From G965213525 sp965213525 (lineage in GTDB: Bacteria > Actinomycetota > Acidimicrobiia > Acidimicrobiales > Poriferisodalaceae), in the NCBI GenBank assembly GCA_965213525.1, contig OZ243889.1, positions 2,356,001 through 2,420,000 on the forward strand: a DNA stretch of 64,000 nt, written 5' to 3'. Positions 9,370 through 16,757 of this stretch are shown piece after piece. The translations under genes and the position numbers were made by a program. Each line of letters starts with the position of its first letter. Positions within the stretch are counted from its first letter, which is position 1. The notes beneath the pieces are model-generated. The model had not been told where the DNA came from. It saw only the letters and a program-made list of their open reading frames with translations, and searched no databases.

Positions 9370-10188
9370 TCAGCGCACCACCGTGGGCCCGTGGGCGTCG
9401 CCGGCCCCGAGCCGGGCCGCCCCGGCGGCGGCCATGGCGGCGGCGGCCATGGCGGCGCCGACGATGCCGGCGTCGTTGCGCAGCTCGGCGGGCACGACCT
9501 CGGTCGACAGGGTCAGCTCGCCCAGCCACCTGTCGGCCTTCTTCGACACCCCGCCGCCCACGATGATGAGATCGGGTTGGATGACCAGGTCGAGCAGGCG
9601 CAGGTACTCGTCGGCCCGGCGGCCCCACTCGTCCCACCCGAGGCCCTCGGCCTTGCGGACCCGCGCCGCGGCGTGGAGCTCGGCGTCGGCGCCGCGCAGC
9701 TCGAGGTGACCTAGCTCGGTGTTGGGAACGAGCACCCCGTCGTTGAACAGCGCCGTGCCGATCCCGGTGCCGAAAGTGACGAGCACGACCACGCCCCCAC
9801 GACCCCGTCCGGCGCCGTGGGTCATCTCGGCGACGCCGGCTGCGTCGGCGTCGTTCAGGGCCACGGTCTCGACCCCGTGCTCGTCACGCATCAAGGCGAC
9901 GACATCGGTGCCGATCCACCCGGGATCGATGTTGGCCGCCGTCTCGACGACGCCCCGGCGGACCACCCCGGGGATCGTGAGTCCGATCGGCCCGCCCCAG
10001 GCGCTGGCGGCGACGAGGTCGACGACCACCCGGGTGACCGCTGACGGCGTGGCGGGCTGGGGGGTCTCGATGCGCTCCCGGGCGGTGAGCAGGCGACCGC
10101 TGCCCACCTCGACCGGGGCGCCCTTGACGCCGCTACCGCCGACGTCGACGCCGAAGACCGCCGTCGGGGTGGTCGTCGGATCCTTCAC
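9370..10188 (-). CDS. ppgK: ROK-family polyphosphate/ATP glucokinase
   Basis: The 272-residue protein (GTG at 10188) phosphorylates glucose, typically using polyphosphate and ATP in actinobacteria. The N-terminal phosphate-binding motif FGVDVGGSGVKG is at residues 12-23. VALNDADAAGVAEM holds the catalytic Asp, and VTFGTGIGTALFNDGVLVPNTELGHLE matches the PpgK subgroup more than ordinary ROK repressors. The C-terminus has an Ala/Met repeat (AAMAAAAMAAAG) encoded by a duplicated GCCATGGCGGCGGCG stretch. The ribosome site is weak and the upstream region abuts an anomalous segment, so the start is not certain. Confidence 0.87.
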   Translation of the reverse strand: MKDPTTTPTAVFGVDVGGSGVKGAPVEVGSGRLLTARERIETPQPATPSAVTRVVVDLVAASAWGGPIGLTIPGVVRRGVVETAANIDPGWIGTDVVALMRDEHGVETVALNDADAAGVAEMTHGAGRGRGGVVVLVTFGTGIGTALFNDGVLVPNTELGHLELRGADAELHAAARVRKAEGLGWDEWGRRADEYLRLLDLVIQPDLIIVGGGVSKKADRWLGELTLSTEVVPAELRNDAGIVGAAMAAAAMAAAGAARLGAGDAHGPTVVR

Positions 10189-10193
10189 GCGAG

Positions 10194-11009
10194 GTGATGC
10201 TACCGATGAGCGGACGGGTGCCCGGGGAGCAGGCGGGCGCGGGTCGCTGTCACGTCGAGGGCGCCGCAGTGGGGGGCGTGATCGGGCGAGGCGCCGAGAC
10301 AGACAACGCGCTTGCGACAAGCGCCCCCACCACCCGCCTGGAGCGCGCGGAAGAACCGGCGGCGACGCTAACAGCAGCGGTGACAGGATTGCCGGCGACC
10401 ACGAACGAACCGCCAGAGTCGATCATCGTCGACAGAGCTGGGTTCACAGTGTTTGATGGCTTCGGTGCCGAGCGTCTAGCCGTCGCTGCTGCGCTTGTAA
10501 CGAATAGAGGCGACCAACCAATCACCCACCTTACGGTGACATTCAACTTTCTCGAACCCGGTGGGGCCCCGGTAGCAACTGAAGCGCAGTTTGTGGAGGT
10601 GCTTCCGGCCGGCGCAGATCTTCCAGTCGTGGTCGAAGTTTTAACAGATCTGAGTGGGCGTGAACCGTCTTCGGTGGAGGTATCAGCGCTTCCCGGCTCG
10701 GACTTCGTGCGGCTAAACGGCGAAATGCTGACGATTGCAGACCTCGAGATGGTGCCGGCTGAGGACGGCGGATTCGACCTCAGGGGGAACGCGACTAATC
10801 CTCTCGACGAACCCGTCAGCTACTCGCAAATTTCGTGTCTGGCATCTGCTGATGGCGAAGTCGTTGGCGGTCTGAACGTCTATCCCGACGCGATGGCTGC
10901 CGGGCAGACCGTAGTGTTCGAAGCAACATCGTTTGATGGTAAGACTGCAGCAATGCTGGCTGCGGGGGCCAACGGTGTTGAGTGCGGTGGCGTTGTCAGC
11001 CTTCCATAG
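10194..11009 (+). CDS. Hypothetical protein with two FxLYD-like domains, probably 5'-truncated, atypical composition
   Basis: The open frame covers 271 residues, but its first 35-45 look like chance translation of G+C-rich sequence. From about 10300 the composition shifts: many codons end in A or T, unlike all neighbours. The protein part looks real. A Thr/Ala/Pro-rich linker is followed by two similar modules of about 80 residues, FTVFDGFGAERLAVAAALVTN and then LEMVPAEDGGFDLRGNATN, resembling FxLYD-type extracellular beta domains. No signal peptide or lipobox is seen, so the true N-terminus is probably missing. It ends 43 bp before the insertion sequence. Function unknown. Confidence 0.5.
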   Translation: MMLPMSGRVPGEQAGAGRCHVEGAAVGGVIGRGAETDNALATSAPTTRLERAEEPAATLTAAVTGLPATTNEPPESIIVDRAGFTVFDGFGAERLAVAAALVTNRGDQPITHLTVTFNFLEPGGAPVATEAQFVEVLPAGADLPVVVEVLTDLSGREPSSVEVSALPGSDFVRLNGEMLTIADLEMVPAEDGGFDLRGNATNPLDEPVSYSQISCLASADGEVVGGLNVYPDAMAAGQTVVFEATSFDGKTAAMLAAGANGVECGGVVSLP

Positions 11010-11044
11010 CTTGGCGGCGCGACCCTCCGCCGAAATTTCCGGGC

Positions 11045-11052
11045 GGTATGAC
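11045..11052. repeat. Left target-site duplication of the insertion sequence
   Basis: GGTATGAC immediately precedes the left inverted end and is repeated exactly at 12488-12495 immediately after the right end. An 8-bp duplication is the size made by ISL3-family transposases. Confidence 0.92.
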
Positions 11053-11121
11053 GGCGCTTCGGATCTGAGCGGGACGTTGGTGTGATCGGGGGTTGAGCGG
11101 CGGGGGTCCCCCTGGCGCGGG

Positions 11122-11176
11122 ACAGGGGCTCGAAGAATCGGTGGTTCCTACGCCAACTGATTCTGGGAGCCCCTGT
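11122..11176 (+). promoter_or_regulatory. Long hairpin covering the transposase start
   Basis: ACAGGGGCTC at 11122-11131 pairs perfectly with GAGCCCCTGT at 11167-11176. The inner arms AGAATCGGTGG and CCAACTGATTCT pair almost completely, giving a stem of about 22 bp with an 8-base loop. It ends at the TTG start codon and includes the GGGAG ribosome site. It could sequester that site in transcripts read through from outside, a control seen in other insertion sequences. Function is inferred from structure. Confidence 0.6.
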
Positions 11177-12474
11177 TGGAGTCCAACCCTACGCGAATGT
11201 GTGAGCTGCTCGTCGGTCTGGGCGACGTCGACGTGCTCGGCGTCGAGGATGACCCTGGACCGCTGCGTGTTCATGTCCGCTGCCGGGCCTCGGCTCCGTC
11301 GTGTGCGGGCTGCGGGCGGCGCGCGTCGATCAAGGACACTTCCACGGTCGAGCTGGTCGATCTGCCCTGCTTCGGGCGCCGGTCCCGGCTGGTGTGGCAC
11401 AAGCGCCGCTGGCAGTGCCGCGACCGGGAGTGCGCGCTGGTGAGCTGGACCGAGACCGCCCCCGAGATCGCCTCGGCGCGGCTGGTGCTCAGCGACCGTG
11501 CCGGACGGTGGGCGTGTGCCCAGGTCGGGCGCTGGGGGCGCAGCGTGAACGAGGTCGCCGACGAGCTCGGCTGTGACTGGCACACGATCAACGACGCGGT
11601 GATCGCCTACGGCACGCCACTGGTCGAGGACCCCGAGCGGATCGGGACCACGACGGCGGTCGGGCTCGATGAGATGCTCATGGTTCGCGTCGGGCCCTGG
11701 CGCTCCCAGGTCTGGGTGACCGCGATCGTCGATGTCGCCACCGGCAAGCTCCTCGAGTTGCGCCCCGGCCGTGACCGCCACGCCGCAGCCGGCTGGCTCC
11801 TCACCCGCGGCCCGGCCTGGCGAGCTCAGGTCCGCTGGGCCTGCCTGGATCTCTCCGGCAGCTACCGGGCGACCTTCGACGCGGTGTTGCCCGACGCCCG
11901 CCAGGTCGCTGACCCCTTCCACGTCGTCCGTCTCGCCAACCAGGCCCTCGATGAGTGCCGCCGCCGCGTCCAGAACGACACGCTCGGCCACCGCGGTCGC
12001 CGCGATGATCCGCTCTACCGGGCCCGACGACGGCTCACGATGGCCGCCGAACGCCTCACCGATGCCGGCATCGACCGTCTCGTCGGCCTGCTCGCTGCTG
12101 GGGATCCTCACGGTGAGGTCCGCATGGCCTGGCATGCCAAGGAAACCGTCCGCGGGATCTGTGACCTCGGCGACCTCGACGTGGCCGAGCGCTGGGTCGA
12201 CGAGATCATCACCGACTTCACCAGCACCGAGATCCCCGTCGAGGTCCGACGGCTCGGGCGCACGATCCGCCGCTGGCGCTCCCAGATCCTGGCCTGGCAC
12301 GCCTGTCGTCACACGAACGGTCCGACCGAGTCGATGAACAACCTCGCCAAGCGCATCAAGCGCGTCGCGTTCGGGTTCCGCTCGTTCACCAACTTCCGTG
12401 TCCGGGCCCTGCTCTACGCCGGCCGCCCCGACTGGGCCCGCCTCGCCACCATCACACCCCACGCGTCCCGCTAA
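11176..12474 (+). CDS. ISL3-family transposase
   Basis: The 432-residue DDE transposase has an N-terminal zinc-ribbon (CRASAPSCAGCGRR and a second Cys pair in WQCRDRECALV). A helix-turn-helix region (SVNEVADELGCDWHTIND) follows. The catalytic acidic residues lie in GLDEMLM, CLDLSGSYR and NGPTESMNNLAKRIKR, and the FGFRSFTNFRVR C-terminus is typical of the family. The TTG start has GGGAG six bases upstream; an ATG at 11197 (MCELLVGLGDV) is the alternative and begins closer to the conserved region. The gene is intact. Confidence 0.93.
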   Translation: MESNPTRMCELLVGLGDVDVLGVEDDPGPLRVHVRCRASAPSCAGCGRRASIKDTSTVELVDLPCFGRRSRLVWHKRRWQCRDRECALVSWTETAPEIASARLVLSDRAGRWACAQVGRWGRSVNEVADELGCDWHTINDAVIAYGTPLVEDPERIGTTTAVGLDEMLMVRVGPWRSQVWVTAIVDVATGKLLELRPGRDRHAAAGWLLTRGPAWRAQVRWACLDLSGSYRATFDAVLPDARQVADPFHVVRLANQALDECRRRVQNDTLGHRGRRDDPLYRARRRLTMAAERLTDAGIDRLVGLLAAGDPHGEVRMAWHAKETVRGICDLGDLDVAERWVDEIITDFTSTEIPVEVRRLGRTIRRWRSQILAWHACRHTNGPTESMNNLAKRIKRVAFGFRSFTNFRVRALLYAGRPDWARLATITPHASR

Positions 12475-12487
12475 AATCCGAAGAGCC

Positions 12488-12550
12488 GGTATGACCCAGC
12501 TGACCGCCGTCAGGGCTGCGACTCGATGCGGCTAGAGGTCTGACCGCCCC
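12488..12550. other. Right target-site duplication and residual flank
   Basis: The first 8 bases repeat GGTATGAC. The remaining bases lead to the stop codon of the methyltransferase gene and hold no gene. Removing the element and one duplication copy joins 11052 to 12496, a continuous stretch without an open frame. Confidence 0.6.
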
Positions 12551-13666
12551 TCACGTCGACGGCGTATCCGATCCGGGCCAGGCGAGGACGGTGAAGGCGC
12601 CAAGGCCCTCGGGATCGGTGAGGGCCTCGGCCTCGGCCACCCGGCTGCGCCCCTCCAGGGCAGCGAGATCGCCGATGGCCGCTCGGTCGGCCCACGTCCG
12701 TCGGCCCTCGGCGACGAGCTCGTCGATGCCGTGGCGCACCAACCAGGCCGCCTGGCCGATCGCCTCGGACGCCGGTGGCAACTGGTCGAGGCACACCTCG
12801 GCGGTGAGGTCCTGGGCGCCGGGTGCGACCAGGACATCGGCACCCCGGCGGTGGCCGGCGTAGGTGCGAAGCCACTCGTCGGGTCGTCGACGGGCCAGCT
12901 CGGCGGTGCTCGAGCAGTAGTCGAAGGCCACCACCCGGCCACCCGAGGCGACCCTGCGCCAGTCGGAGACGGCACGGCGCGCCTTGGGCTGCCACGGGAT
13001 GCGGGCTCCGGGCCGGGCCTGCACCCCGGTCGGCCCGTCGTCGGTGGGCACCACCACCTCGGTGAGGCGCCCCCGGTCGTCGACCCCGACGTGGACGTCG
13101 GCCCAACCGCCCCCCCGGGCCTCGAGCAGCCGGAAGGCGATGTTGTCGAGCACCTCGTTGGCCAGCACGACGTCGGCTTCGGTGCCGAGGTCGTCCAGCT
13201 CGGCCCAGCGCTCGGCGCCGCCGGCTTCCCCAGCACCATCGGGGACCGCCGTGCTGGCGAGGGCGGGGGCGCCGCTGTGAGCCCCGTCGGGATCTGCGCT
13301 CCAGAGGGGGGCGGTCCGCTCGACGCAGGTGAGGCGCAGCGCCGACGAGCAGTCGGGGTGAGCCCGGCGGATGCTGCGGGCCAGGGTGCCCCGGCCGGCA
13401 CCCACGTCCACGACGTGCCACTCCTGGGGTCGGCCCGCCTCGCGCCACCAGCGGTCGAGGGCCCGGGCGACGACGGCGCCGAACAGGGGGCCCACCTCGG
13501 GAGAGGTCAGGAAGTCCCGCCCGCCACGGCCCGCCCCCCGACCGCTGGCGAAGAAGCCGACGCCGGGCTCATAGAGGGCCAACTCGACGTAGTCGTCGAA
13601 GCGCACCGGCCCATCCCGGACGATGCGGGCTCGCACCACGGCCTCAGCGGGGCCCGGAACGTCCAC
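12551..13666 (-). CDS. MidA/NDUFAF7-type SAM-dependent methyltransferase
   Basis: The 371-residue protein belongs to the COG1565 family. Residues 51-63 give DFLTSPEVGPLFG, matching the family's DFxTSPE...FGE signature. Residues 85-96 give VVDVGAGRGTLA, the SAM-binding motif I. VLANEVLDNIAFRLLE and VVAFDYCSSTAELA are further landmarks. The human relative NDUFAF7 methylates an arginine of complex I subunit NDUFS2 during assembly. This gene starts at GTG 13666, 11 bp after the nuoN stop, as the last gene of the 11-gene nuo operon, which supports a complex I role. The family is confident; the substrate is inferred. Confidence 0.85.
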   Translation of the reverse strand: MDVPGPAEAVVRARIVRDGPVRFDDYVELALYEPGVGFFASGRGAGRGGRDFLTSPEVGPLFGAVVARALDRWWREAGRPQEWHVVDVGAGRGTLARSIRRAHPDCSSALRLTCVERTAPLWSADPDGAHSGAPALASTAVPDGAGEAGGAERWAELDDLGTEADVVLANEVLDNIAFRLLEARGGGWADVHVGVDDRGRLTEVVVPTDDGPTGVQARPGARIPWQPKARRAVSDWRRVASGGRVVAFDYCSSTAELARRRPDEWLRTYAGHRRGADVLVAPGAQDLTAEVCLDQLPPASEAIGQAAWLVRHGIDELVAEGRRTWADRAAIGDLAALEGRSRVAEAEALTDPEGLGAFTVLAWPGSDTPST

Positions 13667-13677
13667 GGCGGGAGCGG

Positions 13678-15198
13678 TCAGGCTCCCACGGCGAGGCTGA
13701 GATCTCGGGCGACGTCGCCGAAGTAGCCGGGGATCTGGGGCAGGACGCCGATCAGCAACGTGACCGCCACCGTGGCGCCGAGGGCGATGGCCAACGACGG
13801 GGTGGTGCGCACCGGTGTCTCGTCGCCGTCGGGGACCGGCTCGAACCACATCTGACGGGCCACCGCGGCGTAGTAGAAGAGGGCGATCACCGAGTTGAGC
13901 GCGACGAGCACGCCGAGGGCGATGGCCGCCTGGCCGCCGGCCTCGACGAGCGAGCGGAAGATCACGAACTTGGCGAACCACCCGCCGAGCGGGGGGATGC
14001 CCGCCAGGGAGAACAGCGCCACGGTCATGGCGATGGCCAACCCGGGGGCGTAGGAGAACAGGCCCCCGTAGGACGAGATCTCGCCCGATCGGGTCTTGGT
14101 GGCCACCGCCATCACCACGGTGAACGCCGCCAGGCTGGTGACGGCGTAGATGATGAGGTAGGTGATGGTGGCCGAGAACGCCGATTCGGAATCCGAGGCC
14201 ACCGCCAACGGCACGAGCATGAAGCCGCCCTGGGCGACGCCCGAGTAGGCGAGCAGACGCACGATGTTGGTCTGGCGCAACGCCAGCAGGTTGCCGATGG
14301 TCATCGTGAGGGCGGCGAGCACCCACATCAGCGGCTCGTACACGTCGGGCCGTCCGAGGAAGCCGACGCCGATCAAGGTGATGAGGGCCACGAACCCTGC
14401 GGACTTCGACGCCACGGCCAAGAAGGCGGTGACCGGGGTGGGCGCGCCCTCGTAGGTGTCGGGTGCCCAGGTGTGGAACGGCACCGCTGAGACCTTGAAG
14501 GCGAAGCCGAGCAGCACGAACAGGATGCCGATGATGACGATGGGCTCGGCCTCACCGCTTCGGAAGCGCACGTCGCCAGCGATCTCGGCCAGGATCGTCG
14601 AACCGGTCACCCCGTAGACGAGGCTCATGCCGTACAGCATCACGGCGCTGGCGAACACGCCCATCAGGTAGTACTTGACGCCCGCCTCGTTGGAGCGGGC
14701 GTCGCCCTTGCGCCACCCCGCCATCATGTACGCCGGGATCGACAGCAGCTCGAGGGCGATGAAGATGCTGATGAGGTCGCGGCTCGACGACATCATCACC
14801 ATGCCCAGCAGCGATGCCAGCATCAGCTGGTAGTACTCGCCTTCGTAGTAGTCGCCCTCACGCAGGTAGTCAGCCGACATCAAGACCAAGACGTAGCCGG
14901 CGAGCAGGAACAGGCCCTTGGTGACCAAGGCGAAGTCGTCCACGACGTAGGCGCCGCCGAAGAGGTAGCGATCGTCGCCGTCGAGGCCGAGCGTCACGAT
15001 CGGCACCATGGTGGCCAGCAGGCTGAGCCCGGCCAGGGCGGGCATGTACCGGCGGACTCGGTCGCCGAAGACGACGTCGAGCAAGGTCAACAGCGAGCCC
15101 AGCGCCAGCAGCGTGAGCTCGGGCGCCAGGGCGTGCCAGTCGATGGCGGGCCGCACGAACTCCTGCAGCGGGGCGATGATCTGGGCGAGGACGTCCAC
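13678..15198 (-). CDS. nuoN: NADH-quinone oxidoreductase subunit N (11-gene operon)
   Basis: This 506-residue antiporter-like membrane subunit has about 14 helices. Its start lies next to the nuoM stop. Landmarks are VSAVPFHTWAPDTYEGAPTP with the conserved Trp and Pro, ALRQTNIVRLLAYSGVAQGGFM with a channel Lys region substituted, and SLAGIPPLGGWFAKFVIF. It is one of three proton-channel modules of complex I. It is the last structural gene of the operon, followed by the MidA-type gene. It is clearly diverged from the NuoN at 24.6-26.2 kb. Confidence 0.95.
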   Translation of the reverse strand: MDVLAQIIAPLQEFVRPAIDWHALAPELTLLALGSLLTLLDVVFGDRVRRYMPALAGLSLLATMVPIVTLGLDGDDRYLFGGAYVVDDFALVTKGLFLLAGYVLVLMSADYLREGDYYEGEYYQLMLASLLGMVMMSSSRDLISIFIALELLSIPAYMMAGWRKGDARSNEAGVKYYLMGVFASAVMLYGMSLVYGVTGSTILAEIAGDVRFRSGEAEPIVIIGILFVLLGFAFKVSAVPFHTWAPDTYEGAPTPVTAFLAVASKSAGFVALITLIGVGFLGRPDVYEPLMWVLAALTMTIGNLLALRQTNIVRLLAYSGVAQGGFMLVPLAVASDSESAFSATITYLIIYAVTSLAAFTVVMAVATKTRSGEISSYGGLFSYAPGLAIAMTVALFSLAGIPPLGGWFAKFVIFRSLVEAGGQAAIALGVLVALNSVIALFYYAAVARQMWFEPVPDGDETPVRTTPSLAIALGATVAVTLLIGVLPQIPGYFGDVARDLSLAVGA

Positions 15199-15199
15199 C

Positions 15200-16741
15200 T
15201 CAGCCCCCCAGGGCCCGGGTCACGGCGTCCATCAGCGGCGACACGGCGTCGTCGGTGACCCCGAAGAGCAGGCCCGGGTACACGCCGAGGATGACGATGA
15301 AAGCCAGGAACGGGATCCACGCCACCCACTCGAGCGGCTTGACGTCGGGGTAGCGGGAGGTCTCCCACTCCTGGGGCACCTCGCCGAAGGCGGTGCGCTG
15401 GAAGAGCCACAACAGGTACCCGGCGGCCAGCACGGTGCCGACGGCGGCCACGACCATGTAGGCCCTGAACACCTCGACGGGCAGCGTCGGCGCCGGGCTG
15501 TAGGCCGACAAGATCGCAGGGAACTCGCCCCAGAACCCGGCCAGGCCGGGCAGGCCGAGCGAGGCCATGGTGGCGAACCCGAGGATCCACCCCATGCGGG
15601 GCTGGGAGGCCAGCAGACCCCCCAGGCGGCTGATCTCGAGCGTGTGGTAACGGTCCTTGATCGAGCCGGCCACGAAGAACAGCATCCCGGTGATGAGGCC
15701 GTGAGCGACCATGCCGAAGATCGCTGCGTTGACGCCGAAGTCGGTGAGGGTCGAGATGCCGAGCATCACGAAGCCCATGTGGGCCACCGACGAGAAGGCG
15801 ATGAGGCGCTTCATGTCGGTCTGGGCGAGACAGCCCAGGGCCCCGTAGATGATGCCGATGACCGCCAGGAGCCCGATCCACGGCGCCCACTCGGCTGCGG
15901 CCTCGGGCAGCATCGGGATGGCGATGCGCACGAACCCGTAGGTGCCCAGCTTCAACAGCACGGCGGCGAGGATCACCGAACCGACCGTCGGCGCCTGGGT
16001 GTGGGCGTCGGGCAGCCAGGTGTGGAACGGGAACATCGGCACCTTCACGCCGAAACCGATGAACATGCCGGCGAAGATCCAGAGCTGGGAGGCCCGAACG
16101 ATGCCGCCGGCCTGCAACTCGGTGAGCACTCGCATGTCGAAGGTCTGCTCGGCCGACAAGAAGAACAGCGCCAGGAAGCTGATGAGCATGAGCGCCGAGC
16201 CGAACAGCGTGTAGAGGAAGAACTTGATCGAGGCGTAGCGTCGCTGTTCGCCGCCCCACACACCGATCATGAAGTACATGGGCAACAGCACGACCTCGAA
16301 GAACACGAAGAACAAGATGAGGTCCTGGGCGACGAAGGTGCCGTTCATGCCCGTGGCCAGGATGAGGATGAGCGAGAAGAACGCCTTGGGGTTCCCCGGG
16401 GCAGGGATGTGGTCGAAGCTGTAGATGATGCACAGCGGGACCACCGCCAGCGAGAGGATGAGCAACGGCAGGCTGATGCCGTCGATGCCGATGATGTAGC
16501 GGCTGTTGATGACGTCGATCCAGCGGGCGTCGACGACGAACTGCAGCTCGTCGCCCCGGCCGAAGTCGTAGTTGGCCAGGACCCACAGGCCGACGGCGAG
16601 GGCGGCGAGCGACGAGCCGAGGGCGATGAGCTTGTGGGCCCCCTCGGACTCCTTGGGGAACAACGCCATGACGAGGACGCCCGCCAACGGCAAGAACACG
16701 GTCAGGCTGAGCGCCCAGGCGTCGAATCCGGTGGCTTCCAT
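15200..16741 (-). CDS. nuoM: NADH-quinone oxidoreductase subunit M (11-gene operon)
   Basis: This 513-residue proton-pumping subunit has about 14 helices. Diagnostic segments are VFFEVVLLPMYFMIGVWGG with the conserved Glu, FPFHTWLPDAHTQAPTVGS, VILAAVLLKLGTYGFVR and LAQTDMKRLIAFSSVAHMGF with the pump lysine. It sits between nuoL and nuoN with spacings of a few bases. The first helix segment ALSLTVFLPLAGVLVMALF follows a normal ATG at 16741. Confidence 0.96.
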   Translation of the reverse strand: MEATGFDAWALSLTVFLPLAGVLVMALFPKESEGAHKLIALGSSLAALAVGLWVLANYDFGRGDELQFVVDARWIDVINSRYIIGIDGISLPLLILSLAVVPLCIIYSFDHIPAPGNPKAFFSLILILATGMNGTFVAQDLILFFVFFEVVLLPMYFMIGVWGGEQRRYASIKFFLYTLFGSALMLISFLALFFLSAEQTFDMRVLTELQAGGIVRASQLWIFAGMFIGFGVKVPMFPFHTWLPDAHTQAPTVGSVILAAVLLKLGTYGFVRIAIPMLPEAAAEWAPWIGLLAVIGIIYGALGCLAQTDMKRLIAFSSVAHMGFVMLGISTLTDFGVNAAIFGMVAHGLITGMLFFVAGSIKDRYHTLEISRLGGLLASQPRMGWILGFATMASLGLPGLAGFWGEFPAILSAYSPAPTLPVEVFRAYMVVAAVGTVLAAGYLLWLFQRTAFGEVPQEWETSRYPDVKPLEWVAWIPFLAFIVILGVYPGLLFGVTDDAVSPLMDAVTRALGG

Positions 16742-16757
16742 GTGGTGGAGGGGCTCC

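Larger units (their letters stand above)
11053..12487 (+). mobile_element. Intact ISL3-family insertion sequence, 1435 bp
   Basis: The element is bounded by 24-bp imperfect inverted ends at 11053-11076 and 12464-12487 (21 of 24 match; outer end GGC[G/T]CTTCGGAT). These are flanked by a perfect 8-bp duplication. It carries one full-length transposase gene whose stop codon lies inside the right inverted end. Intact ends, intact open frame and exact duplication indicate a relatively recent, possibly active insertion between the hypothetical gene and the methyltransferase gene. It interrupts no recognisable reading frame. Confidence 0.95.
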
